A stretch of DNA of 64,000 bases from Methylacidimicrobium sp. B4. Lineage in GTDB: Bacteria > Verrucomicrobiota > Verrucomicrobiia > Methylacidiphilales > Methylacidiphilaceae. The stretch covers positions 1,364,001-1,428,000 of the forward strand of contig NZ_CP066203.1 in assembly GCF_017310545.1 (NCBI RefSeq), written 5' to 3'. Shown here piece by piece: positions 35,993-45,601 of the stretch; the stretch's first letter is position 1, and the number at the start of each line of letters is the position of its first letter. Made by a program: the position numbers and the translations under genes. Under the pieces are notes generated by a model. It did not search any database and was not told the DNA's origin. It was given only the letters and a program-made list of their open reading frames with translations.

Positions 35993-38269
35993 CTACAGGA
36001 ACTCGACCGGATCCACGTCTACGACGAGATCGACGTCCGTGCGGCGCCCTCGCTCCTCCGTCCACCGCTTGAGCAGGCGGGTGGCCGCGGCGATCCGAGC
36101 CGTCTTGAGGAGCAGTTGATAGCGGAACGCACCCTGAAGCCGCGCGATCGGAGCGGGCAGGATCTCCCCGGCCTCCGCCACGCCCGCGAGCCTCCGGCGA
36201 ATCTCCTCGGCCTCGACTTCCGCCGCCTGCCGGCAGAGACCCTCGTTCGGACTCTTCCAGACGAGAAGGACTAGCCGGACCGCGGGAGGATAGCCGAGCG
36301 ACGTTCGAAACTCCAGGTCCTGCTCGGCAAAGCCGCGATAGTCGTGATGGCGGGCGAACTGAATCGCCGGGTGAACCGGACAGCGTGTCTGGATCAAGAC
36401 TACTCCCCGCTCTTCCCCGCGCCCGGAACGGCCCGCGACTTGGAGAAGCTGCTGGAAGGCCCTTTCCGCCGAGCGGAAATCGGGCATGTGGAGCAGCCCG
36501 TCGATCTGGACGACCCCGACCAGGGTGACACCAGGAAAGTGGAGCCCCTTGGCGACCATCTGCGTGCCGACCAGGAGATCAAAGCCGCGCTCAGCGAAAG
36601 CCCGCAACGCTTCCGCGAGCGAGCCTTTCCTGGCCATCGAGTCCGAATCCATGCGCAAGATTCGAGCCGTGGGGAAGGCTTCCTCCACCGCCTCGACCAC
36701 CCGTTCGGTTCCGAGCCCGAGTCGATCGAAGCCCGCGCCACCACAAACCGAGCATGCCTGGGGATAGGGCTCGAAATGGCCGCAGAAGTGACAGCGGAGG
36801 GTCTCTCCCGCGCGATGGTAGGTCAAGGCGACGCTGCAGTGCGGACACTCTCTTACGGCACCGCACCCGGCGCATTGGAGGACTCGCGCATATCCCCGCC
36901 GATTCACATAGAGAATGGACTGCTCCCGCCGGGCGAGCCGCTTGCCCAGCTCCTCCCGGAGCTCGCGCGAAAGCCAGGGGCTTTCGCTCGCCGCGCCGGC
37001 CGGAGCCGCCTTCCGCCGCCTCCCCCTCCCGCGGAGATCGACGATGCGGACCCAGGGGAGAGAGCGATCCTCGACGCGGCGGCTCAGCTCAAGGAGACGA
37101 TATTTTCCGGCGAGCGCGTTGGCGTAGGACTCGAGGGATGGGCAGGCGGAGCCCAAGAGCACGGGAATCCCTTCCCGGCGGGCGCGCATCACCGCGACAT
37201 CCCGCGCATGGTACCGCGGAGTCTCCCCTTGCTTGTAGGCCGGCTCGTGCTCCTCGTCGACGACGATGAGCCCGAGGTCCCGCAGCGGGCAGAAGATGGC
37301 GGACCGTGCGCCCACGACGATGCGGGAACGACCCGAGCAGACATCCCGCCACTGGTCATGTCGCTCTCCGGCCGAAAGCCGGCTATGCCAGAGCGCCACC
37401 CTTCCGGGGAGATCGCCGAAACGGCGCTGCACCTGCTCCACCAGCTGCGGGGTCAGGGCGATCTCCGGGACCAGGATTAGGGCGGAGCGATCATGGGCGA
37501 GTGCTTCGGCCGCGCATCGGAGATAGACCTCCGTTTTCCCGCTGCCGGTCACTCCGAAGAGGAGATAGGGTGCAAACCCGCTCTCCCGGATGGCCGTGCG
37601 AACCTCTTCGAAGGCTGCGGCCTGTTCCTCGGTCAAGACCGGAAGCACCGCCCTCTCGGGAAGAAGGTCCCTTAACGGATGCCTCGGTCTCTCCGCTTTC
37701 TGCAAATCGACGAGTTTCCGCTTCGCGAGTCTCTTCCAGACCTGCGGCCCGATTCCGGTGCCGGTGCAAAGCTCGGAGAGCCAAGTCGGCCCGAGCGCGT
37801 GCAGCCGCATCCACGCCTGCTTCTCGCGAGGGGAGCAGCCCAGTCGGTCGAGCTCCTCCTCCTGCTGCGGAAGACAGCTCACCCGCAGCTGCTCCCGCGC
37901 TTGCGCCCGCCTCACCGGCGCGGGCAGAAGGCAACCGAGCGTGGCGGCCAAGGGGGCGCAGTAGTAGCCTGCGACCCATTCGGCAAGTCCCAGGAGCGTC
38001 GCGGGAAGAGGAAAGGGTTCGGAGGGAATCCCGGCAAGCTCGCGCAAGCCCTCGACGGCGGGCTTCTCCGGGAAACCGATCACCCAGCCGGTGGCCTGCC
38101 CTCCCCGCAACGGCACCCGGACGTGGGAGCCGATCCCGATCTGATCTGCGAGCCGTTCGGGAACGCCATAGTCGAGCAGGCAATCCCGCTTTCTCTCCAG
38201 GAGCACCCGGGCGATGGCTCCTCGCCGTTCCGACCGGAACCCCTGACCCTCGAAAAGCTCGCTTGCCAT
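35993..38269 (-). CDS. priA: primosomal replication restart helicase PriA
   Basis: 758 residues from the ATG at 38269; the open frame extends further but would run into the divergent mnmE. A 3'-DNA-binding N-domain is followed by a DEAH-type helicase with G-V-T-G-S-G-K-T-E-V-Y and V-V-D-E-E-H-E-P-A-Y-K-Q. A zinc-binding cluster follows (C-A-G-C, C-P-H-C, C-H-F-C-G, C-S-V-C-G). PriA reloads the replisome at stalled forks. All eight zinc cysteines are present. Confidence 0.95.
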   Translation of the reverse strand: MASELFEGQGFRSERRGAIARVLLERKRDCLLDYGVPERLADQIGIGSHVRVPLRGGQATGWVIGFPEKPAVEGLRELAGIPSEPFPLPATLLGLAEWVAGYYCAPLAATLGCLLPAPVRRAQAREQLRVSCLPQQEEELDRLGCSPREKQAWMRLHALGPTWLSELCTGTGIGPQVWKRLAKRKLVDLQKAERPRHPLRDLLPERAVLPVLTEEQAAAFEEVRTAIRESGFAPYLLFGVTGSGKTEVYLRCAAEALAHDRSALILVPEIALTPQLVEQVQRRFGDLPGRVALWHSRLSAGERHDQWRDVCSGRSRIVVGARSAIFCPLRDLGLIVVDEEHEPAYKQGETPRYHARDVAVMRARREGIPVLLGSACPSLESYANALAGKYRLLELSRRVEDRSLPWVRIVDLRGRGRRRKAAPAGAASESPWLSRELREELGKRLARREQSILYVNRRGYARVLQCAGCGAVRECPHCSVALTYHRAGETLRCHFCGHFEPYPQACSVCGGAGFDRLGLGTERVVEAVEEAFPTARILRMDSDSMARKGSLAEALRAFAERGFDLLVGTQMVAKGLHFPGVTLVGVVQIDGLLHMPDFRSAERAFQQLLQVAGRSGRGEERGVVLIQTRCPVHPAIQFARHHDYRGFAEQDLEFRTSLGYPPAVRLVLLVWKSPNEGLCRQAAEVEAEEIRRRLAGVAEAGEILPAPIARLQGAFRYQLLLKTARIAAATRLLKRWTEERGRRTDVDLVVDVDPVEFL

Positions 38270-38393
38270 GGCCTGGGAGCGGGTATCGTACCCCGCGGGC
38301 AACCCCGCACCAATCTTCTTATCCGCCCGCTCGAGCGCAAAACCGGGAGATGACAGACGGGAGCATAGGCTCCACATTGGACCAGCAAATTCC

Positions 38394-39722
38394 ATGAACG
38401 ACACCATTGCGGCCCTCGCCACCCCGGCAGCACCGGCTGCCCTGGCCGTGATCCGCGTCAGCGGCCCCCGGTCGCGGGAGATCACCGACCTTTTGCTGCG
38501 GAAGCCCGTCCGGTGGCATCCCCAGAAGGCTTGGCATCGGGAGATCTGGGACGGAGCGGAACGATTGGATGACGTGGTCCTCCTCTATTGGCAACAGCCC
38601 CGCTCGTACACCGGAGAAGAGATGATCGAGGTCTCCTGCCATGGGAATCCCCTCCTGGTCGACCGAATCCTGGCCGCCTATTTCACCCGCGGCGCGCGCG
38701 CGGCCCTTCCCGGAGAGTTCACCCAGCGCGCCTTCCTTCACGGCAAGCTCGACCTGACCCAAGCGGAGGCGATCGCGGATCTGATTCACGCCGGAAGCCT
38801 GCGCAGCCTGACAGTCGCCCAAGAGATGAAAGAGGGAAGGCTGGGCCGAGTCCTGGCGGGGGCGCGCACGACACTCCTGGAGCTCGTCGCCCACGCGGAG
38901 GCCTTCCTTGATTTTCCAGAAGAAGATATCGATCCTGAGGTCGGAGCGGGAATGCTGCATCGCATCGACCGGTTGAGGGACGAGCTGCTCGGCTTGGCGG
39001 GCAGCGCGCCGACGGGCCGGCTGCTCCGCGAGGGGATCGTCGTCGTTCTGGCCGGCCGGCCGAATGTCGGCAAGTCGAGCCTTTTCAACGCGATCCTGCG
39101 GCAGAGCCGGGCGATCGTCTCTCCCCATCCGGGAACAACCCGGGATACGATCGAATCCCTCTGCCAGATCCATGGCTTTCCCGTCCGCCTCATCGACACG
39201 GCAGGTCATCGGACCGCCGAACACCCGGTCGAGGCGGAAGGAGTGCGCCGGGCGGAGGAGGCCCTGCGCTCCGCAGACATCATCCTCCATGTGTCGGTTG
39301 CGCCCGAGCCGCCGGAAGCCGATCCAGTCTCCCGCGCCCCCCTTCTTCCCCATCAACGGCTCCTGCTCGTCGCGAACAAGGGCGACTTGGGCATCCATCC
39401 GGAACGCCGGTCGCAGCTCTGTGTCTCGACGCTCACCCGCCAAGGCTTGCCCGAGCTCGATCGTCTCCTCCATCAAGAAATCGCCTCCCTCGCTCCCGAT
39501 GCGTCCACCGGGAGTGCGGTCAATGCCCGGCAGGAAGCTGCCCTCCGGCGAGCCGCAGCGGCATTGGAGCGGGCCTCCGCCGCCTTTCGAGCGGGTCTGG
39601 CGTGCGAGCTCTGGTGCCTGGAGCTTCGCACCGCCCTGCAAGCCGTGGGAGAGGTGATGGGGGCGGTCACCAGCGAAGAAGTTCTCGACGAGGTCTTTCG
39701 GCGCTTTTGCATTGGAAAGTAA
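38394..39722 (+). CDS. mnmE: tRNA modification GTPase MnmE (TrmE)
   Basis: 442 residues. The start M-N-D-T-I-A-A-L-A-T-P is the family start. An N-terminal folate-binding domain and a helical domain surround an inserted GTPase (G-R-P-N-V-G-K-S-S-L; D-T-A-G-H-R-T, where L or I is usual after the glycine). The protein ends in the obligatory C-I-G-K, whose cysteine is essential. With MnmG it installs the carboxymethylaminomethyl group on tRNA wobble uridine. It diverges from priA with a 124-base gap. Confidence 0.95.
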   Translation: MNDTIAALATPAAPAALAVIRVSGPRSREITDLLLRKPVRWHPQKAWHREIWDGAERLDDVVLLYWQQPRSYTGEEMIEVSCHGNPLLVDRILAAYFTRGARAALPGEFTQRAFLHGKLDLTQAEAIADLIHAGSLRSLTVAQEMKEGRLGRVLAGARTTLLELVAHAEAFLDFPEEDIDPEVGAGMLHRIDRLRDELLGLAGSAPTGRLLREGIVVVLAGRPNVGKSSLFNAILRQSRAIVSPHPGTTRDTIESLCQIHGFPVRLIDTAGHRTAEHPVEAEGVRRAEEALRSADIILHVSVAPEPPEADPVSRAPLLPHQRLLLVANKGDLGIHPERRSQLCVSTLTRQGLPELDRLLHQEIASLAPDASTGSAVNARQEAALRRAAAALERASAAFRAGLACELWCLELRTALQAVGEVMGAVTSEEVLDEVFRRFCIGK

Positions 39723-39880
39723 GCCCGGGTCCTCTTTGGCGCTTTCGAGAAGTTCTTCATTTGACCGGTCGGCCGGCCGGATCGGCGAACAACGAGGCCG
39801 ATCGCGCGGCTTTCCTCCCGAACGCTCGCTTCCTGATCCTTTCCAGTCCATAATTTCCTCGAGGACTCCAGCGGGTAACG

Positions 39881-40975
39881 GTGGTTTCAGAGTCAGAAAT
39901 CGGTGCGGCGGTCGCCGAGAAAAAGGCGAAGCGAGAATCCTTCGGCGGCTGGGAATATGCCCGCCTTCTCCACGGTTGGCAGGGATGGCCCCGCGGCACG
40001 ATCCTGGCAGAGGGCCGGGTCATTCCCGGCTATCCGAAGATCGGACGGGTGCACACCCTGGCGGGCATCCCCGCGCTCTTTCACGCCCCGTTCCAGGCCG
40101 AAGAAAAGGTTGACGGCTACAATGCACGCCTTTTTCGAGCAGGGGATTCCCTCTACGCCGCCACCCGAGGCGGTCAAGTCTGCCCCTTTACGACCGACCG
40201 GCTGGCCGACCTGATCGATCCGTCGGTCTTTTCCGCGCACCCGGAGCTGATTCTCTGTGGGGAGGTCACCGGACCCGAAACTCCCTACGTCGAGGGCACT
40301 TCTCCCCTGGTGCCGGAAGGCATCGGCTTCTTTCTCTTCGATCTGATGCGGCAGGGGGCGGAGGGCTTTCTCTCGATCGAGGAGAAGCGCGCGCTCACCC
40401 GCTCCTTCCGCCTTCCTGCGGTCCCGGATCATGGCCGGATCGATCCGAAGGCTCTGAGCACTTTCCGGGAAATCGTGCGCCGGCTCGACGAAGAGGGCCG
40501 AGAAGGCGTTGTCCTCAAGGAGGACTCACCCCGTGGCTTCCGCGCCAAATATGTGACCGGAAGTGCCGAAATCACCGACATCGCGTCGATGGCCCAGCGC
40601 TACCTCGACGTCCCTCCGGAATATTTCACGGAGCGGGTCTTGCGGCTGGCTCTCTTTCTCGAGGAGATGGCGGCGACGGATCGGGAAGGGTGGAGCCGCC
40701 GGTTGGGAGAGGCCTTCCTCACCGCTCTCCAGGATCGAATCGGCTTAGCCCGACGAGGTCAATGCGTCGGCTCCTTCCGCTGCCGCTTCCACTCCCGAGA
40801 AAACGCGCTCCGGCTGCTCGACTCCCTCGGGCAGATCCGCGGCCATGAAGGGGAAACCCGCTTGGTGAACCTCCGGGAGGAAGAGGGATTTTGGGTTCTC
40901 CGATTCGAAAAGCTCTACCGATCAACCACGGGCTTTCTCCGCAGCGCCCTCGGCGGTTCTCTTCGTTTCGATTAG
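39881..40975 (+). CDS. archaeal-type ATP-dependent RNA ligase (Rnl3 family)
   Basis: 364 residues from a GTG at 39881. It is a covalent nucleotidyltransferase: motif I E-K-V-D-G-Y-N with the adenylated lysine at residue 76, motif III region L-I-L-C-G-E-V (123-129), motif IV E-G-V-V-L-K-E-D (208-215) and motif V R-A-K-Y-V (221-225). A helical C-terminal dimerisation domain follows. The layout matches the Methanothermobacter/Pyrococcus RNA ligase family, which seals or circularises RNA ends. The 158-base upstream gap has a GGCCGGCC palindrome and no gene. It converges with its PIN-like partner; the 3' ends overlap by 54 bases. Confidence 0.85.
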   Translation: MVSESEIGAAVAEKKAKRESFGGWEYARLLHGWQGWPRGTILAEGRVIPGYPKIGRVHTLAGIPALFHAPFQAEEKVDGYNARLFRAGDSLYAATRGGQVCPFTTDRLADLIDPSVFSAHPELILCGEVTGPETPYVEGTSPLVPEGIGFFLFDLMRQGAEGFLSIEEKRALTRSFRLPAVPDHGRIDPKALSTFREIVRRLDEEGREGVVLKEDSPRGFRAKYVTGSAEITDIASMAQRYLDVPPEYFTERVLRLALFLEEMAATDREGWSRRLGEAFLTALQDRIGLARRGQCVGSFRCRFHSRENALRLLDSLGQIRGHEGETRLVNLREEEGFWVLRFEKLYRSTTGFLRSALGGSLRFD

Positions 40976-41539
40976 GTGGCAGAGCAGCTCCCGAAAATGG
41001 CGCGCATCGACGACCGCCACCCCCATCCGATCCGCCCACTTGCGCATCCCCTCATCGGCGGCGACCAGGCTGCCGTCAAGCTCAAAGGAAAGCAGCACCA
41101 CGTCGACATCTCCTCGGCTGTCGAGAATTCCCCTCCGCAGCGTTTCCCGGTAGCGCTCCCGGAGCTGGTGCAGCAGCTGCCCGATCTCGGCCGCCTCTCC
41201 CGCCCGCTTGGCATGTTCCTCGGCGATCCGCAGCCCATGGTCGATCCGCTTCCGGACCTCATCGATAAAGTCGTAAAGAAAGTCCCCAGGAATCTGCAGA
41301 TCCGATCTCCGCGGGGAGCGGATCTGAATCACCGACTCGAAGTACCCGATCAGGGAGTCGAGATCGCGCATCTTCCGCAGCTCTTCGTAGACCGAGAGCG
41401 GCATGTAAAACTCCGCGGGGACCCTTCGCGCCAAATCGAGAAAGCTCCCCACCGCCGCCTCGTCTTCTCCGAACTGCGAGGCGACATCCGGATTGGTGAA
41501 GATGCTTGTATCCAGGACGAACCGGTGCATGATCCCCAT
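40922..41539 (-). CDS. RNA ligase partner protein, PIN-like (MJ0950 family)
   Basis: 205 residues. It begins M-H-R-F-V-L-D-T-S-I-F-T-N-P-D-V, a family signature in which the first Asp is a PIN-type metal ligand. A second acidic cluster lies in D-V-D-V-V-L-L-S-F-E-L-D and a third in A-A-D-E-G-M-R-K-W-A-D. This PIN-like family is known for genomic pairing with the archaeal-type RNA ligase, as here. An RNase-like role in creating or trimming ends for the ligase is an inference; no activity is established to my knowledge. The start may be at 41539 or 41530. Confidence 0.85.
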   Translation of the reverse strand: MGIMHRFVLDTSIFTNPDVASQFGEDEAAVGSFLDLARRVPAEFYMPLSVYEELRKMRDLDSLIGYFESVIQIRSPRRSDLQIPGDFLYDFIDEVRKRIDHGLRIAEEHAKRAGEAAEIGQLLHQLRERYRETLRRGILDSRGDVDVVLLSFELDGSLVAADEGMRKWADRMGVAVVDARHFRELLCHLIETKRTAEGAAEKARG

Positions 41540-41648
41540 CCGTTCCTAGACTAGGATGCCCGGCACCGGCAATCCAGCCGTTTGTTGCTCCTTCCGCTTC
41601 TGAGGCTTGCGGATTGTCAACGCTTCCCAACTCCCCGAAACTACCGTT

Positions 41649-42659
41649 GTGCTCTACCGCCTGCTCCTTCGCCGTCTCCTCTTTTTTCTTCCTCCGGAAC
41701 GCGCCCACCACCTCGCCCTCTCCCTCTGCGCAAAGGGCTGGGCGGAACGGCTGCTGCGGCGGCTCTTTCCACCTCTCCCCTCGGGTCTCGAGCGGACCGT
41801 CTGGGGACTCCGTTTCCCGAGTCCGCTCGGGCTCGCCGCCGGATTCGACAAGAACGGAATCGCGCTCGGCGCGTGGGAGGCGCTCGGATTCGGATTTTGC
41901 GAGATCGGCACGGTCACACCTACCCCGCAAGCCGCGAACCCCCCACCCCGCCTGCGCCGGCTCCCGCGGTCGGAGGCCCTCTGGAACCGACTGGGATTCC
42001 CGAGCGAAGGGGCGGAGCAGGTCGCCCGCCGGCTTGCCTTTCTTCGGGCCGAGGGGAGATGGCCAAGCTTCCCTGTTGGAATCAACGTGGGGAAATCCCG
42101 GCAGACGGAGCTCGACCGGGCCGCCGAGGACTACGCACGCGTCTTCTCCCTCCTCCGCGCCTACGGCGACTTTTTCGTGCTCAACTTGAGCTCGCCCAAT
42201 ACCCCCGGCCTCCGCTCGCTCCAGCAGGAAACCCATTTGCGATCGGTGCTCGAGGCGGTTGCCGCGGTCAACCCCCCTCCCGCCAAACCCATCTTGGTCA
42301 AGATCGCTCCCGACCTCGAGGAAAGGGCGCTCGGGCGGATTCTGGAGGTGCTTTTGTCCGGCGGCTGCGACGGCCTGGTCGCCACGAACACGCTGCCGGC
42401 CCCGGACCCAAAGGGCCTCGTGGGAGGGCTGAGCGGCAAGCCGCTGAGCCAGCGGAGCACCGCGGTTGTCCGCTTCCTGGCTCGGGAGAGTGGCGGACGA
42501 CTGCCCATCATCGCCGCTGGAGGAATCTTCGATGGCGCGGATGCCCGAGAAAAGCTCGAGGCGGGTGCCAGCCTGCTCGAGGCCTACACCGGCTTCGTCT
42601 TCCAGGGACCGGGATTTGCCCACGACGTCGGAGGTGCGCTCCTAGGAACGGTTCCGTAG
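41649..42659 (+). CDS. pyrD: dihydroorotate dehydrogenase (quinone), class 2
   Basis: 336 residues from a GTG at 41649 giving M-L-Y-R-L-L-L-R-R, the usual membrane-associating N-terminus; the frame reaches an upstream TTG at 41607. FMN-binding segments are [17 protein letters not shown] and [14 protein letters not shown]; the serine acts as base in class 2 enzymes. It oxidises dihydroorotate to orotate with quinone as acceptor. Its last 18 bases overlap the end of the convergent YyaL-like gene. Confidence 0.92.
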   Translation: MLYRLLLRRLLFFLPPERAHHLALSLCAKGWAERLLRRLFPPLPSGLERTVWGLRFPSPLGLAAGFDKNGIALGAWEALGFGFCEIGTVTPTPQAANPPPRLRRLPRSEALWNRLGFPSEGAEQVARRLAFLRAEGRWPSFPVGINVGKSRQTELDRAAEDYARVFSLLRAYGDFFVLNLSSPNTPGLRSLQQETHLRSVLEAVAAVNPPPAKPILVKIAPDLEERALGRILEVLLSGGCDGLVATNTLPAPDPKGLVGGLSGKPLSQRSTAVVRFLARESGGRLPIIAAGGIFDGADAREKLEAGASLLEAYTGFVFQGPGFAHDVGGALLGTVP

Positions 42660-44765
42660 GCGCATCCGGAGGATTTCCGGATCGGAAATCGGCTCCGAGC
42701 AGGAAAAGGATTGGCAGAGGTAGGCGACCGGCGTTCCGTCCGGCAAGGGGAGGGAGAGGTAGAACTCCTCCTTCTCCCCCAAAAAGGGGAAGCGTCGGCC
42801 CGGCTCGATTCCCAGGATTAGCCTCCGCCAGGAGAGCACGCTCGCCCCGGCGGCCAGAAGAGCCCGGGCCCGCGGATCGGATCGCGCCCCCACGACGACC
42901 ACGGATGCGGGCGGCCGGGCCGAGTCAAGATAAGCCGCGAGGAGGTGCGGCAGAGCGGTCGGGCCGTGGACGAGCTGGTCCGCCTCCGCACGGAAGAGGG
43001 CATCGAGCCGCCCCGGCCACCGCTCTTCCGGAAGAAGCGCGGAAAAGCGAAGGAGGTTAGTCGCCGCCAGCGAGATGGGTGCTGGCTCCGCACCGTCATG
43101 CTCCTCCCGCAGCCGGAACGGAACGGCGCTCGTCCCCTCTCCGCTCGTCCAGTAGGCGCCGGATTCCGGATCCCGGAACAGGGCTTCCATTCGGTCTTGA
43201 AAAAAGACCGCCCTTTCGACCCAGCCGGCCTCCTGCGTCAGCTCGAAGAGATCGAGGAGCGCTTGTACGAGCATCGCATAGTCTCCCGCAAAGGCCTCGA
43301 CCTCGCCCCGCCCCTCCCGATAGAGGCGAAAGAGCTTTCCCGTTGCCGGATCGAAAAGCGTCGAAAGAAGGAAGTCGACCGTCCGCTCCGCCGCTGCCCA
43401 ATAACGCTCCTCACCCAGGAGCAGGCCCGCGCGGGCGAGAGCCGAGACGGCGAGGGCATTCCAGCCGAGCACCACCTTGTCATCCTTCGCGGGCCTCGGC
43501 CGTTGCCCCCGTGCGCGCAAGAGCTTGGCGGCCGCCGCCTTCCGCTTCCGCTCCATTTCTTCCCGGGGAAGACCGTGCCGGGCGGCGAGCCCCTCGATCG
43601 GCTCCTGCTCGAAAAGAATGTTCCTTCCGGCCAGCTCCTGGTGTGGATCGCTGGCCGCCGGGATGTTTCCTTCCGGCTGCACTCCCCAAAGATCGACGGC
43701 TAAGGCCAATTCTGCAGGGTCGAGGAGCCCCGAGATCTCGCTCTGCCTCCAGAGATAGAAAGCGCCTTCCCGGGCCGGGCCGCCTTCGGGAGGGAGGCTG
43801 TCCGCATCCTCACCAGAGGCAAATCCCCCGCCGGGAAGCTCCAGGTCACGCAAGAGATAGTCGAGGATCTCCCGAACGATTCCCTCCGAGCGGGCGTCCC
43901 CATCGGCTCCAAAGCGTTCCAGGTAGATCGAGGCCAGCTGCGCCTGGTCGTAGAGCATCTTCTCGAAATGAGGCACCCGCCAGAAACGGTCTACCGAATA
44001 CCGGTGGAACCCTCCGCCGATCTGATCCCGGATGCCCCCACGAGCCATCGCTTCCAGGGTTTGCTGGACGATCGACCGAGCACGCTCCCCCTCGGGCCGA
44101 CGGGACCGGCTCGCGCCATAACGCAGGAGGAAGTGGAGGGCCGCGGGGCGCGGAAACTTGGGCTTGGGGCCGAACCCGCCCCACTCGGGATCGAAGGCTC
44201 TCGCAAACTCCTCGAAGGCGCGTTCCACCGCCCGCTCTCCATCCACGATGGCGGGACGGCTTCCAGCCAAGGCCTCTCGGAGCCGCCCCGCGATCTCCTC
44301 GCCGCGACGCACTAGCTCCTCCCGATGGCGCAACCAGAGTTCCTCGATCTGGCCCAAGACGGAAAGGAATCCCACCATCCCCCACCGATCGCTCTTCGGG
44401 AAGTAGGTTCCTCCATAAAACGGCTGAAGATCCGGGGTCAACCAGACGCTCATCGGCCAGCCTCCTTGTCCCGTGGTTGCCTGGACGAAGGCCATGTACG
44501 CCTGGTCTACGTCGGGTCGTTCCTCCCGGTCGACCTTCACCGGCACAAAGGCACGGTTGAGGAGCTCCGCGACTTCGGGATCCTCGAAGGACTCGTGGGC
44601 CATCACATGGCACCAGTGACAGGTGGCGTAACCGACCGAGAGAAAGATCGCCTTCCCCTCGGCCTTGGCCTTGGCGAAGGCTTCGCCCCCCCAGGCATAC
44701 CAGTCGACCGGATTGGCCGCATGCTGCCGGAGGTAGGGGCTCTTGGCCGTCGCCAATCGGTTCAT
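42642..44765 (-). CDS. YyaL/DUF255 thioredoxin-fold protein (spermatogenesis-associated protein 20 family)
   Basis: 707 residues. The N-terminal about 160 residues are the DUF255 thioredoxin-like domain with C-H-W-C-H-V-M in place of C-x-x-C. It opens with the highly conserved [15 protein letters not shown]. The rest is an alpha/alpha-toroid resembling N-acylglucosamine epimerases, with [14 protein letters not shown]. The biochemical role of the family is unresolved. The start overlaps the stop of the upstream UPF0173 hydrolase gene by ATGA, so the two are co-transcribed. Confidence 0.88.
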   Translation of the reverse strand: MNRLATAKSPYLRQHAANPVDWYAWGGEAFAKAKAEGKAIFLSVGYATCHWCHVMAHESFEDPEVAELLNRAFVPVKVDREERPDVDQAYMAFVQATTGQGGWPMSVWLTPDLQPFYGGTYFPKSDRWGMVGFLSVLGQIEELWLRHREELVRRGEEIAGRLREALAGSRPAIVDGERAVERAFEEFARAFDPEWGGFGPKPKFPRPAALHFLLRYGASRSRRPEGERARSIVQQTLEAMARGGIRDQIGGGFHRYSVDRFWRVPHFEKMLYDQAQLASIYLERFGADGDARSEGIVREILDYLLRDLELPGGGFASGEDADSLPPEGGPAREGAFYLWRQSEISGLLDPAELALAVDLWGVQPEGNIPAASDPHQELAGRNILFEQEPIEGLAARHGLPREEMERKRKAAAAKLLRARGQRPRPAKDDKVVLGWNALAVSALARAGLLLGEERYWAAAERTVDFLLSTLFDPATGKLFRLYREGRGEVEAFAGDYAMLVQALLDLFELTQEAGWVERAVFFQDRMEALFRDPESGAYWTSGEGTSAVPFRLREEHDGAEPAPISLAATNLLRFSALLPEERWPGRLDALFRAEADQLVHGPTALPHLLAAYLDSARPPASVVVVGARSDPRARALLAAGASVLSWRRLILGIEPGRRFPFLGEKEEFYLSLPLPDGTPVAYLCQSFSCSEPISDPEILRMRLRNRS

Positions 44766-45475
44766 TTCCCCTCCGAGGAGCGGCCGGCTCGCGGAACGAT
44801 CAGCGTTCCCCCGATCGGCAGGAGATGGAGATTGAGCTCCGCCCGCGAAAACGCCTCCAGCGCCGCGCGCCTGTCGATCCGAATGCCCTCAAAGGTGTCG
44901 TAGTGAACGCCCATCACGTTCCGGCAGTCGAGAAGCTCCGCCGCCCGAATCGCCTCCTCCACTCCCATGGTAAAGGTGTCTCCGATCGGCAGAATGGCGA
45001 GAGCGATCGGATGATACATCTCCCCCAGCAGCTTCATGTCTCCGAAAAGAGCGGTGTCCCCGGCATAGTAGACCGTCCCTTCGGCCGCGCGGATCACGAA
45101 GCCCCCCGCCGGGCCGCCGTAGCCGCCGTCCGGAAGGCTGCTGGAATGGAAAGCGGGAACGTAATGGACGACTCCGAACGGCCAGCTCTTCTTCCCACCC
45201 AGATTCATGGCGTAGACACCTTCGACCCCTTGCCGGAGAAGCCACTCCGCCACTTCGAAGCTCGACACGACGAGCGCCCCCGTCCGCTTCGCGATGTCGG
45301 GGCCATCGCCGATATGGTCCGCATGCCCATGAGAAAGAAAGAGATAGTCTGCGGGAATCTCTTCGGCGCGCAGAGTCGACGCGAGGGGGTTACCGGTGAG
45401 AAAGGGATCGAAGAGCAGGCGCGTCCCGCCGATTTCCAGCCCGAAGCAGGAATGTCCGTAGTAGGTGACCTCCAT
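44762..45475 (-). CDS. UPF0173-type metallo-beta-lactamase-fold hydrolase
   Basis: 237 residues from the ATG at 45475. The zinc-binding motif is [11 protein letters not shown], followed by [10 protein letters not shown]. The start [11 protein letters not shown] is typical of the UPF0173 (YtkL-like) group. The substrate is unknown. An IS256-family copy lies about 80 bases upstream of the start and may have separated the gene from its original promoter. Confidence 0.87.
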   Translation of the reverse strand: MEVTYYGHSCFGLEIGGTRLLFDPFLTGNPLASTLRAEEIPADYLFLSHGHADHIGDGPDIAKRTGALVVSSFEVAEWLLRQGVEGVYAMNLGGKKSWPFGVVHYVPAFHSSSLPDGGYGGPAGGFVIRAAEGTVYYAGDTALFGDMKLLGEMYHPIALAILPIGDTFTMGVEEAIRAAELLDCRNVMGVHYDTFEGIRIDRRAALEAFSRAELNLHLLPIGGTLIVPRAGRSSEGK

Positions 45476-45558
45476 GAAGGGCACTCTACCCGTGAGCCGG
45501 CGTCCAAACAAGGACATGGGCAAGGCTGAGGCTGACCCACGAGTAAGGATGGTGCAAC

Positions 45559-45576
45559 TCCTTTTCTGTAAATTTC
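45559..45576. repeat. left terminal inverted repeat of the IS256-family element
   Basis: CTCCTTTTCTGTAAATTT matches the complement of the opposite end with one extra T and a few mismatches. Confidence 0.7.
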
Positions 45577-45601
45577 CGCGCAGCAGATCATGATGCCTGG
45601 G

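Noticed and set aside
41582-43060. 492-codon plus-strand open frame over pyrD and beyond
   Set aside because: Arg/Pro/Ala-rich alternative frame running across the ends of two well-identified convergent genes.
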